Positions 14,551 through 20,203 of a stretch of 20,203 bases of DNA are shown here, in pieces; positions within the stretch are counted from its first letter, which is position 1; every line of letters starts with the position of its first letter. The DNA is from an uncultured Oscillospiraceae bacterium. Its GTDB lineage: Bacteria; Bacillota; Clostridia; Oscillospirales; Oscillospiraceae. A program made the position numbers and the translations under genes. The stretch lies in assembly GCA_934621665.1 (NCBI GenBank), contig CAKTUT010000008.1, forward strand, positions 1-20,203. The letters run 5' to 3'. Below the pieces are notes generated by a model. That model was not told where the DNA came from and did not search any database. It was given only the letters and a program-made list of their open reading frames with translations.

Positions 14551-14914
14551 GATGGATGTAGGCGAGGGCGGCGCGGAAAATTCTGCCGGGACGCAGCAGG
14601 ACGGCGGCCAAGCGGTCTTGCAGGAACGTGAAAACGCGCCGGAGGCGCTTTTGGCGCGGCTGCGGGATTTGACGCAGACATCGGAGCGGGCGGAAAGCCG
14701 CCTGCTCCGCGGGCAGGAGGCACAGCTGCGCAGCGCGCAGCAGGCGCAGAGCGTGCGCGTATCGCAGACGGCGCACAGCGGCTTTGGCGGCGGCGCGGCG
14801 GGCGATTTTATGCAGCAGATGGTGCTGAGCGGGATTGCAGGGCGGCAGACGCAGCGGTCGATGGGCGAAATTTCACGCTATTTTGAGCGGGACGCAAGAC
14901 GGTATGGAGGATAA
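14423..14914 (+). CDS. Short helical tail protein in the tape-measure position
   Basis: A 163-residue protein read from a GTG that follows GAGGAG with about 10-nt spacing. It is highly charged, Gln/Arg/Glu-rich and helical (TELVLLERMLSRKRTEEQTQ, ALLARLRDLTQTSERAESRL), then Gly-rich, and ends IAGRQTQRSMGEISRYFERD followed by ARRYGG. It lies exactly where a contractile phage keeps its tape-measure gene, usually far larger. It could be a miniature tape measure, the shifted extension of the chaperone encoded upstream, or a linker to the baseplate. No transmembrane segment or peptidase domain, common in tape measures, is visible. Confidence 0.55.
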   Translation: MDYVQTLLLAQAGMAAQMGGKTELVLLERMLSRKRTEEQTQREMDVGEGGAENSAGTQQDGGQAVLQERENAPEALLARLRDLTQTSERAESRLLRGQEAQLRSAQQAQSVRVSQTAHSGFGGGAAGDFMQQMVLSGIAGRQTQRSMGEISRYFERDARRYGG

Positions 14915-14917
14915 CGG

Positions 14918-15457
14918 ATGCTGAAAATGCGGTATAAGGGCTTTACATGGCCGAATAACCCGAAAACGTACACCATCAGCTGTGAGCGGCAGACGGCGGT
15001 GCACAAGATTCCGATGGGCGGCTTTGTTGTGCAGGATCTGGGGCAGACGTGTACCGTTCTGCGCGGTGAGGGCGAATTTTACGGCGCGGGCGCGTATGAG
15101 ACGTACCGGTCGCTGCTGGCGGCGTTTTCCTCCGGCGGCGCGGGCGTGCTGGTGCATCCGGTGTGGCAGTGCGGCGCAGCATGGTTTACGCGCCTGCATC
15201 TGACGCAGGAGCCACGCGAGGACTATGTGGCGTACAGCTTTGAATTTTGCGAGGGGACGCCAATGGACGCGCATGTCGCGGGGGCGGCAGCTTCTTTGCA
15301 GAGCGGCGCAAGAAACTATCATGTGATGCAGCAGGGCGAGAGCGCGTGGAGCGTATGCGCAGCATTTGGTCTTACGATGCAGCAGCTGCTGGCGATGAAT
15401 CCCGGGATCGGCAATCCGAATGAGATGACACAGGGAACGGCGGTGAGAGTACAGTGA
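14918..15457 (+). CDS. LysM baseplate hub-associated protein (XkdP-like)
   Basis: A 179-residue protein. The N-terminal about 115 residues (YKGFTWPNNPKTYTISCERQ, GEFYGAGAYETYRSLLAAF) match the gp53/XkdP-type tail region. A LysM domain at about 133-178 (YHVMQQGESAWSVCAAFGL, LLAMNPGIGNPNEMTQGTAV) is clear. In PBSX-like and Mu-like tails this protein joins the tube end to the baseplate hub; the LysM unit can also contact peptidoglycan. TGGAGG precedes the ATG. It overlaps the hub gene by 4 nt. Confidence 0.85.
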   Translation: MLKMRYKGFTWPNNPKTYTISCERQTAVHKIPMGGFVVQDLGQTCTVLRGEGEFYGAGAYETYRSLLAAFSSGGAGVLVHPVWQCGAAWFTRLHLTQEPREDYVAYSFEFCEGTPMDAHVAGAAASLQSGARNYHVMQQGESAWSVCAAFGLTMQQLLAMNPGIGNPNEMTQGTAVRVQ

Positions 15458-16380
15458 CGGGATATCTGACGCTGCACGGCGGCGAGATGGTGCTCTTGCC
15501 GCCGCTTTTGCAGTGGAACTTCAAGCTGACGGACGGCGATCCGTGCGACAGCTTTTCGGTATGCTTCTGCCACGAAAGGGAGCTGGCGGAGCAGCTGAAA
15601 ACGGCGGTGGGCTTTCATGCGGTGGACGGCGGGAGAACCGTTTTTACGGGGCTTGTGGACGACTATGAGATCAGTCTTGGACAAAAGGGGCTTTTGACGG
15701 AGCTGACCGGGCGCGGGATGGCGGCGGCGCTTCTGGATAATCAGGTGCGCGCGGCGGAGTATCAGAGCGCGCAGCTGCCGGATATTCTGAACACGTATGT
15801 CCGGCCGTACGGCGTGACGAAAATTGAAGCCGGGACGCTTGCGCCGGTGGCGCGGTTCGTGGTGGAGACGGGCTACAGCTGCTGGCAGGTGCTGGCGGGC
15901 TTCTGCCGCCACAGCGCGAATGTATTTCCGCGCTTTACGCAGGATGGGACGCTGGTGCTGAAGCAGGACGCGGGCGGAAAAACCGTCCGCATCACGAGCG
16001 CGCAGTGCATTTCGGCAAAGCTGATGAAAAGCCGCTATGGCCGCTCGTCCAGGCAGATTCTGGTGAACACACGCACCGGCGCACAGACGGTATGCACGGA
16101 CGAAGCATTTTTGCGCGAGGGCGGCAGCTGCGTCAAGGTGCAAGGCGTGACGGGCGATAAAATCCGCGCGGGATGGCGCGATGCGGCGCAGCGCGTGGAG
16201 GATGCGGCGCGGGACAAGATGCTGCTGGAAATTAAGGTGGCGGGAGCGTTTGCCGCGCAGCCGCTGGATCGGGTGATTTTACAGGCGGAGCAGATGGGTG
16301 TATCGGGGACATATACGGTACAGGCGGCGGAGAGCTGCTGCGATACGAACGGGATGATCTGCACGCTGACGCTGAGGTGA
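15454..16380 (+). CDS. Baseplate hub protein (XkdQ / gpD late-control-like)
   Basis: A 308-residue protein starting at GTG in a GTGA overlap. N-terminal LPPLLQWNFKLTDGDPCDSF and VFTGLVDDYEISLGQKGLLT match the first barrel of the gpD/gp27-type hub, and LTGRGMAAALLDNQVRAAEY plus YSCWQVLAGFCRHSANVFPR match later parts of XkdQ-like hubs. The hub forms a trimer that adapts the sixfold tube to the threefold spike. The residue order, size and place after the LysM gene are those of PBSX XkdP-XkdQ. Confidence 0.85.
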   Translation: MTGYLTLHGGEMVLLPPLLQWNFKLTDGDPCDSFSVCFCHERELAEQLKTAVGFHAVDGGRTVFTGLVDDYEISLGQKGLLTELTGRGMAAALLDNQVRAAEYQSAQLPDILNTYVRPYGVTKIEAGTLAPVARFVVETGYSCWQVLAGFCRHSANVFPRFTQDGTLVLKQDAGGKTVRITSAQCISAKLMKSRYGRSSRQILVNTRTGAQTVCTDEAFLREGGSCVKVQGVTGDKIRAGWRDAAQRVEDAARDKMLLEIKVAGAFAAQPLDRVILQAEQMGVSGTYTVQAAESCCDTNGMICTLTLR

Positions 16381-16385
16381 GGAAG

Positions 16386-16754
16386 ATGTGGCTATCAAAA
16401 CGGATTGTACAGCAGACGCCGGAGATTGAGCCGGCGACGCTTGGAACGGTGACGATTGGAGGGGCGGACGGCGCGGTGGTGACAGACGCGGAAAAGCGCA
16501 GCGCCAAAGTGATCGCGCCGGGCGGCTACGCATGGCAGCCAGCGGCGGACGACAGCGTACTGGTGGTGCGCGGAAACGAGCTGTATGTGACGGGAAAGCT
16601 GGCCGAAGCGGACGGAATGAAGCCGGGTGAAGTGAAGATTTTTTCGGACGGAGCGGAGATTTATCTGAAAAGTGACGGAAAGATTGTCATTCGCGGCGAG
16701 GTGCGCATTGACGGCGAGGCGTATGTAAATGGCAGAAAGGTGTTGACGGAATAA
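16386..16754 (+). CDS. Baseplate spike protein (gpV / Mu gp45-like), minimal
   Basis: A 122-residue spike. A reduced OB-fold-like region (GTVTIGG, RSAKVIAPGGYAWQPAADDS, VLVV) is followed by repeated strands of a trimeric beta helix: GEVKIFSDGAEIYLKSDGKI then VIRGEVRIDGEAYVNG. This is the piercing tip of contractile tails. It is short and has no extra enzymatic or metal-tip domain (no HxH near the C-terminus). The ATG at 16386 was preferred because AGGTGA lies 5 nt upstream; a GTG at 16377 in an overlap with the hub stop would add three residues. Confidence 0.75.
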   Translation: MWLSKRIVQQTPEIEPATLGTVTIGGADGAVVTDAEKRSAKVIAPGGYAWQPAADDSVLVVRGNELYVTGKLAEADGMKPGEVKIFSDGAEIYLKSDGKIVIRGEVRIDGEAYVNGRKVLTE

Positions 16755-17098
16755 TGGAGAATCTGCTGCGAAATGGGGACTATGTGCCGGACGGCTTCGG
16801 CGGGTTTGTACGGCTGACGGGCGACGAGGCGCTTTTGGCGCGGGCGCTGTTTCGTCTGACGTGCCGGCGCGGGCGCTTTCCGTTTTTGCCGGAGCTTGGA
16901 AGCAGGCTCTGGGAGCTGGAAAAAGAAAAGCCGTCCGGCCGCGACGCGGCGGCGCGGCTGTATGCACAGCAGGCATTGGCGGGAACGGGACTGACGGTGA
17001 CGCGGGCGCGCGTGCGGATGGTATCTGACACGCAGGCGCACGTGGAGCTTGAGATGCAGAATACGGACGGAAGCATGACGGCGGAGGTGACGGTATGA
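16754..17098 (+). CDS. Baseplate wedge protein (gp25/GPW, DUF2634-like)
   Basis: A 114-residue protein with the gp25-type core: an N-terminal region GFGGFVRLTGDEALLARALF, the signature FPFLPELGSRLWEL (about 50-63), and a C-terminal sheet VTRARVRMVSDTQAHVELEM. gp25-like proteins link sheath ends to baseplate wedges and trigger contraction. The start overlaps the spike stop by one base (TAATG) and the end overlaps gpJ by 4 nt. The order spike-gp25-gpJ matches P2, Mu and PBSX. Confidence 0.85.
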   Translation: MENLLRNGDYVPDGFGGFVRLTGDEALLARALFRLTCRRGRFPFLPELGSRLWELEKEKPSGRDAAARLYAQQALAGTGLTVTRARVRMVSDTQAHVELEMQNTDGSMTAEVTV

Positions 17099-18150
17099 AA
17101 GAGGTTTCGGAGATTTTTGAGAAAATGCAGTCGGTTTTTACGGAGAAAACCGGCTTTGCAATGGAGGACACGGCAGACCTTGCCGTGCGGCTGTACGCCG
17201 CGGCGGCGGAAATTCAGACGCTATATGCCTACAGCGACTGGGCAATGAAGCAAAGCTTTCCGCAGACGGCGACAGGGGAGTATCTGGATCTGCACGCGCA
17301 GCTGCGCTGCATTTTGCGCAAGGGCGGCAAAAAGGCCGTGGGTACGCTGCGGTTTCGGATTGACACGGCGCGGGAGGCGGCCGTTGCGATTGCGGCGGGG
17401 ACGGTATGCACAACGCAGGGGTTGGTGCGCTTCGTGACGACCAAAGACGGCGAAATTCCGGCGGGAAGCCTGTATGCCGATATTCCGGCGGAGGCGGAGG
17501 AGACCGGCGAGGCGGGAAACGCCGCAGCCGGAACGGTGACGTGGATGACGCGCGCGCCGAACGGCGTAACGGCCGTGACGAATCCAACGGCGTTTACCGG
17601 CGGCAGCAGCCGCGAAAGTGACGACGCGCTTCGCGCACGGGTGCTCGACACCTTTGTACGTCTGCCGAACGGTGCAAACGCAGCGTTTTATGAGCTGCGG
17701 GCGCTTTCACACCCGGGCGCGGCGGCGGTGCGCGTGATTCCCCGATGGAACGGCATCGGGACGGTGGGCGTGGTGGTAGCCACAAAGGACGGTGAGCAGA
17801 ACAATGCGCTTTTGCGGAAGATTGAGGAGGATTTGCAGTCGGTACGCGAGATTGCGGTGGATGTGGCGGTTTTTCCGCCGATTACAGCGCGGGTGAACGT
17901 GGCGGCAAAGCTGTGGCCGGCAGAGGGCGTGTCGTTCGACGACGCAAAAGCGGCGGCGCAGACGGCGCTGACAGCGTATTTTGACGGAAGTCTGCTTGGG
18001 CAGCCGGTGTATCGCGCGCGGCTGGGAAAGCTTTTCTATGACACCGGGAAAATCCGCAATTATGAGATCACCGCGCCGGCGAGCGACGTGGCAGGCGACG
18101 AGCAGACGCTGCCGCGGCTTGGCACGGTGACGCTGACGGAGGGCACATAA
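17095..18150 (+). CDS. Baseplate J / gp47-family protein (XkdT-like)
   Basis: A 351-residue protein of normal family length. Typical are the N-terminal helical segment with FPQTATGEYLDLHAQLRCI, the middle barrel, the hallmark GGSSRESDDALRARVLDTFV (about 171-190) followed by GANAAFYELRALSHPGAAAV, and the C-terminal repeat domain with VNVAAKLWPAEG and LFYDTGKIRNYEIT. It forms the outer wedge of the baseplate, pairing with gp25 and DUF2313 proteins. It is joined by overlaps on both sides (ATGA and TAATG). Confidence 0.93.
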   Translation: MKEVSEIFEKMQSVFTEKTGFAMEDTADLAVRLYAAAAEIQTLYAYSDWAMKQSFPQTATGEYLDLHAQLRCILRKGGKKAVGTLRFRIDTAREAAVAIAAGTVCTTQGLVRFVTTKDGEIPAGSLYADIPAEAEETGEAGNAAAGTVTWMTRAPNGVTAVTNPTAFTGGSSRESDDALRARVLDTFVRLPNGANAAFYELRALSHPGAAAVRVIPRWNGIGTVGVVVATKDGEQNNALLRKIEEDLQSVREIAVDVAVFPPITARVNVAAKLWPAEGVSFDDAKAAAQTALTAYFDGSLLGQPVYRARLGKLFYDTGKIRNYEITAPASDVAGDEQTLPRLGTVTLTEGT

Positions 18151-18719
18151 TGGGCTATGCGAATGAGCTGGTGCGGCTGCTTCTGCCGCTGGGGGTGTAT
18201 TCGTTTGCGGAGGGAAGCTTTTCGCTGGGCGAGCTGGAGGCGCTGGGCGCGGTGCTTGATGAGATGGATGCAAAAGCGCAGCACGCACAGCGCGAGAGCA
18301 TTGTGCTGACGGCGGAGGACGAGGGACTGGAAAAAATGGAGTCGCTCTTTCGCCACAGGTCGATTGCGCAGAACACGGCGGCACGGCGCGCAGCGATTGC
18401 GGGCTTTTTGCAGATCGGCGGCGACGGCTTTACGCTGCTGGCGCTCAATCGCTGCATTCGCGCGTGCGGCGTTGCCTGCTGCGTGGATGAGACGGGACAG
18501 GTCAACCGCGTGCGTGTGCGCTTTCCAGGCGTAATGGGCGTGCCGGACGGCTTTGCGCAGATGAAGATCATTATTGAGGATATTCTGCCGTGTCATCTGG
18601 ATATCTGGTACTATTTCCGATACTGCACATGGGGCGAGACAGAGGAATACTGTCTGCGCTGGCGCGATCTGGCGGAGATGACGTGGCACGGATGGATGGT
18701 ATATACCGTAAAAGAATAA
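18150..18719 (+). CDS. DUF2313 / YmfQ-XkdU-like baseplate protein
   Basis: A 189-residue protein of usual length. Family signatures are LVRLLLPLGVYSFAEGSFSL near the N-terminus, ESLFRHRSIAQNTAARRAAI, VPDGFAQMKIIIEDILPCHL, and the C-terminal WRDLAEMTWHGWMVYTVKE. It corresponds to gpI/Mup48 of P2/Mu and caps the wedge, normally attaching tail fibres. Here it is the last gene of the cluster: no fibre or fibre-chaperone gene follows, and 28 bases after its stop a run of hairpins begins. Confidence 0.88.
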   Translation: MGYANELVRLLLPLGVYSFAEGSFSLGELEALGAVLDEMDAKAQHAQRESIVLTAEDEGLEKMESLFRHRSIAQNTAARRAAIAGFLQIGGDGFTLLALNRCIRACGVACCVDETGQVNRVRVRFPGVMGVPDGFAQMKIIIEDILPCHLDIWYYFRYCTWGETEEYCLRWRDLAEMTWHGWMVYTVKE

Positions 18720-18722
18720 AGG

Positions 18723-18805
18723 CAGCCTGTCGGAAAACCTCGTAGAGTTCCGCCGCGCACGGCGGAATAAAGTGTGAATCCGTTTTGCCCGGCGGCGTGT
18801 ACGTC
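18723..18805. repeat. Right arm of the 83-bp inverted repeat
   Basis: Reverse complement of 1-83 (81/83). It starts 3 nt after the DUF2313 stop. It contains a perfect 8-bp stem-loop (18748-18767) and the left part of a 10-bp stem-loop (GTTTTGCCCG/CGGGCAAAAC, 18782-18814). Confidence 0.85.
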
Positions 18806-18994
18806 GGGCAAAACACACTACGTGCCGCAAGTGTGGAATTTGTGCGCAATTCGCGCACAAATTATGCGCGCAGCGGCACGCAGCCTTTTTCAAACGCGAA
18901 CCCAGCGAAGCGGATCGCGTTTGAGCGCTTGTCAAAAATACTTTTTTGACAAGCGCCAGCGCCCGGGCAGAGAAATCTGTCCGGGCGCTATTTT
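18748..18994. repeat. Tandem series of perfect hairpins
   Basis: Six stem-loops stand almost end to end: 18748-18767 (8 bp, loop CGCA); 18782-18814 (10 bp); 18821-18880 (outer 8-bp arms CGTGCCGC/GCGGCACG around an inner 11-bp stem AATTTGTGCGC/GCGCACAAATT); 18890-18924 (10 bp, TCAAACGCGA/TCGCGTTTGA); 18925-18956 (14 bp, GCGCTTGTCAAAAA/TTTTTGACAAGCGC, loop TACT); 18958-18989 (14 bp with one G-U, GAAA tetraloop). T runs follow the third (18886-18890) and the last (18991-18994), so terminators are included. No gene is present in the 338-bp gap. Confidence 0.85.
18958..18994 (+). terminator. GAAA-loop hairpin, probable terminator
   Basis: AGCGCCCGGGCAGA pairs with TCTGTCCGGGCGCT (one G-U pair) around a GAAA tetraloop, followed by ATTTT. 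It is the last hairpin before the promoter at 19002 and the best candidate for the final stop of rightward cluster transcription. Confidence 0.6.
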
Positions 18995-19001
18995 GCTGCG
19001 G

Positions 19002-19030
19002 TTGCGCACAGGACGCGGATTTTGTATAAT
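19002..19030 (+). promoter_or_regulatory. Promoter of the membrane-anchored protein gene
   Basis: A -35 TTGCGC (19002-19007), 17-bp spacer and perfect -10 TATAAT (19025-19030). The start of transcription would be near 19037, leaving a leader of about 20 nt before the ATG at 19058. Confidence 0.7.
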
Positions 19031-19057
19031 GAGAAAAAACGCAGCAGGGAGAGAACT

Positions 19058-19888
19058 ATGCAGAACAGAAAATGGATGATCATCGCGGCGGCGGTGCTTG
19101 CGCTGCTGCTGGCGGCAGGCATTGTCCGAATCGCCGGGCAGTACCACTCGCTGCGGCAGGCGCGGGCGGAGACGGAGGCGCTTGCAGCCGAGCAGCAGCA
19201 GACCGCGCAGCGCCTTGCAGAGCAGGAGCAGGTGCAAGTGCAGCAGAAAGAAGAACAGAAGCCGTCGTATACAGTAGATCTGCACGGCGCAATTCCGGAG
19301 GAGACCGGCGCGCGGCGGCTGTCGGACGAGGAGCTGGACGCGCTTTCCGGGCTGCCCGTGGAGACGGCGGCAGCGAAAATTGAGACGCTGGCCGATGCCT
19401 ATGCGTGGCTTTTGCAGGAGGGATACTCCACCACCGGCATCAGCGGGCTGTATGCGTCGGCCAACACGCTTGCGCGCAGGGATCTGGACTGGGTAAGCAT
19501 GTCCACGGCGCTCAATGTGCTGCTGGACGGCGACTATGACGAGGTGGGGACGCTTTTCTGCGCCACGCAGTCAGATGAGGAGGGCTGGGACTTCTTCTAC
19601 GTCACATTTAACTATGTGTGCGTGGACGGCGTGTATTACGTAACCGACCCGCAGGATCATCTGCCGAGCACCGGCCTTGCGTACTGTCACTCGCACACCA
19701 TCCGGGCGGAGAGCCTGGCGGTGATGAAAGACGCGCTGGCGGAGGCCAGCGGTGCGAGCACGAAGATTCTGATGGTGGCAACGTATCCGCTGACGTACGA
19801 TGGCTTGCAGCTGGATTATGCGGCGCAGACGCAGACCGTGACGATGCTGAAGCCGGCGAATGCGAAAGTGCTGTATCCGCAGGGATGA
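19058..19888 (+). CDS. Membrane-anchored protein with transglutaminase-like C-terminal half
   Basis: A 276-residue protein. A signal-anchor helix (about 6-27) is followed by a Gln/Glu/Ala-rich coiled coil (about 30-68) and an exported globular domain (about 85-275). The stretch FFYVTFNYVCVDGVYYVTDP (179-198) resembles the HAWNEVxVDGxWYxVDPT strand pair of transglutaminase-like proteins, with Asp197 in the acid position. The expected His is not present, and no Cys stands at the nucleophile helix (WVSMSTALNVLL). If homologous, it would be an inactive binding domain. The ATG at 19058 follows AGGGAGA and the promoter at 19002-19030. It has its own promoter and is unlikely to belong to the phage-derived cluster. 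Function unknown. Confidence 0.75.
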   Translation: MQNRKWMIIAAAVLALLLAAGIVRIAGQYHSLRQARAETEALAAEQQQTAQRLAEQEQVQVQQKEEQKPSYTVDLHGAIPEETGARRLSDEELDALSGLPVETAAAKIETLADAYAWLLQEGYSTTGISGLYASANTLARRDLDWVSMSTALNVLLDGDYDEVGTLFCATQSDEEGWDFFYVTFNYVCVDGVYYVTDPQDHLPSTGLAYCHSHTIRAESLAVMKDALAEASGASTKILMVATYPLTYDGLQLDYAAQTQTVTMLKPANAKVLYPQG

Positions 19889-20203
19889 ATACAGGTTTTG
19901 TAGGGGAGGGCGACTCTGTCCGCCCGCGCTTACGATTGACATCGTGCATTGCCTCCGGCGGCCCATTCTTTTCTGTCTTGCCAGAAAAGAAAACGGTTCA
20001 ACCCCTTTTTCTTTCCCTGCGCGGGAAAGAAAAAGCCTTTGATGGGAAAAAGAAAGGGGCGGCCAAGGGGGATTTCGAATTTCCCCCTTGGCAATCCCCT
20101 TGAAGCGACCAAGAAGGGGGCGTGCGCGCCCCCTCTCTTGGATTTACCCCCGGGGCGCATTATTGAGCTGCGTTTATTCTTTCGTTGGTGCGTCTGTAGG
20201 GGT
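19889..20203. repeat. Hairpin-rich intergenic repeat region
   Basis: No credible gene in 315 bp. A GTAGGGG unit lies at 19900-19906. Perfect stems follow: TTCTTTTCTG/CAGAAAAGAA (19966-19991), CTTTTTCTTTCCC/GGGAAAGAAAAAG (20005-20035, 13 bp), GCCAAGGGGGA/TCCCCCTTGGC (20062-20092, 11 bp), and the pair CCAAGA/TCTTGG plus GGGGGCG/CGCCCCC (20109-20141). The last 45 bp before the edge match 3530-3574 at 33 of 45 positions without gaps. The repeat continues out of the window. Confidence 0.8.

Larger units (their letters stand above)
4598..18719 (+). mobile_element. Phage-derived particle cluster (lysis, packaging, capsid, contractile tail)
   Basis: Nineteen co-oriented genes occupy about 14.1 kb with almost no gaps. 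The order is lysis, terminase, portal, protease, decoration, capsid, connectors, sheath, tube, chaperone region, LysM, hub, spike, wedge, gpJ, DUF2313. Integrase, repressor, replication, full-size tape-measure and tail-fibre genes are absent. Flanking DNA is ordinary chromosomal genes, and no direct-repeat attachment sites were found by eye. It is best read as a domesticated prophage or gene-transfer-agent-like cluster; a decayed defective prophage is the alternative, though all frames look intact. Confidence 0.8.

Noticed and set aside
4598..18719. Tailocin or other capsid-free contractile injection system
   Set aside because: Intact terminases, portal, prohead protease and major capsid protein are present, which capsid-free tail particles do not need.
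1..18805. The inverted repeat as prophage attL/attR
   Set aside because: Attachment sites flanking an integrated element are direct repeats; these copies are inverted and enclose ordinary host genes as well.
18748..18994. CRISPR array or integron attC array
   Set aside because: The hairpins differ in sequence and length and lack uniform repeats with spacers; no cas or integrase gene is nearby.
19618..20103. 161-residue plus-strand frame at the right end
   Set aside because: It reads partly through the membrane-protein gene in another frame and partly through hairpin repeat DNA.

Overview
The window looks like a GC-rich Bacillota chromosome, most likely from the Oscillospirales (Ruminococcaceae/Oscillospiraceae). 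The indications are Shine-Dalgarno starts before nearly every gene, a CarD regulator, a DUF2156-GNAT gene pair, and intergenic GTAGGGG-type palindromes. This placement is inference from gene content, not a database result. I saw no tRNA, rRNA or CRISPR array.

Layout. 1-309 holds one arm of a long inverted repeat, a terminator and a promoter. 310-1989 is a two-gene acyltransferase operon (DUF2156 protein, then GNAT). 2368-3468 is a PAS plus HATPase sensor-kinase-like protein with Gln where the phospho-accepting His is expected. 3469-3769 is a terminator followed by palindromic repeats. 3770-4270 (minus strand) is a CarD-family RNA polymerase-binding regulator with an extended -10 promoter. 4598-18719 is a compact, single-strand phage-derived cluster of 19 tightly packed genes. 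18720-19057 is densely packed with perfect hairpins and carries the second arm of the inverted repeat. 19058-19888 encodes a membrane-anchored protein whose C-terminal half weakly resembles a transglutaminase fold. The window ends in another hairpin-rich repeat.

The phage-derived cluster (about 14.1 kb) has a lysis module first: three small membrane proteins, then an amidase endolysin. An intrinsic terminator follows. Next come small and large terminase, portal, prohead protease, a probable decoration protein and the major capsid protein. Three connector genes, tail sheath, tail tube and a tail-chaperone region follow. The end is a contractile baseplate set in PBSX/Mu-like order: LysM protein, gpD/XkdQ-like hub, gpV-like spike, gp25-like wedge, gpJ and DUF2313. 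Most genes overlap by 1-13 nt.

The main point of interest is what is absent. Between tail tube and baseplate, where a contractile phage keeps a tape-measure gene of kilobase size, there is only 1.1 kb holding a chaperone-like protein and a helical 163-residue protein. No tail fibre follows DUF2313, and no integrase, repressor, excisionase or replication gene is visible. The cluster therefore has packaging, capsid, lysis and contractile-tail parts, but apparently a very short tail and no means of its own maintenance. That pattern fits a domesticated particle-forming element, possibly a gene-transfer-agent-like system. This is a hypothesis; the sequence shows the gene content, not the function.
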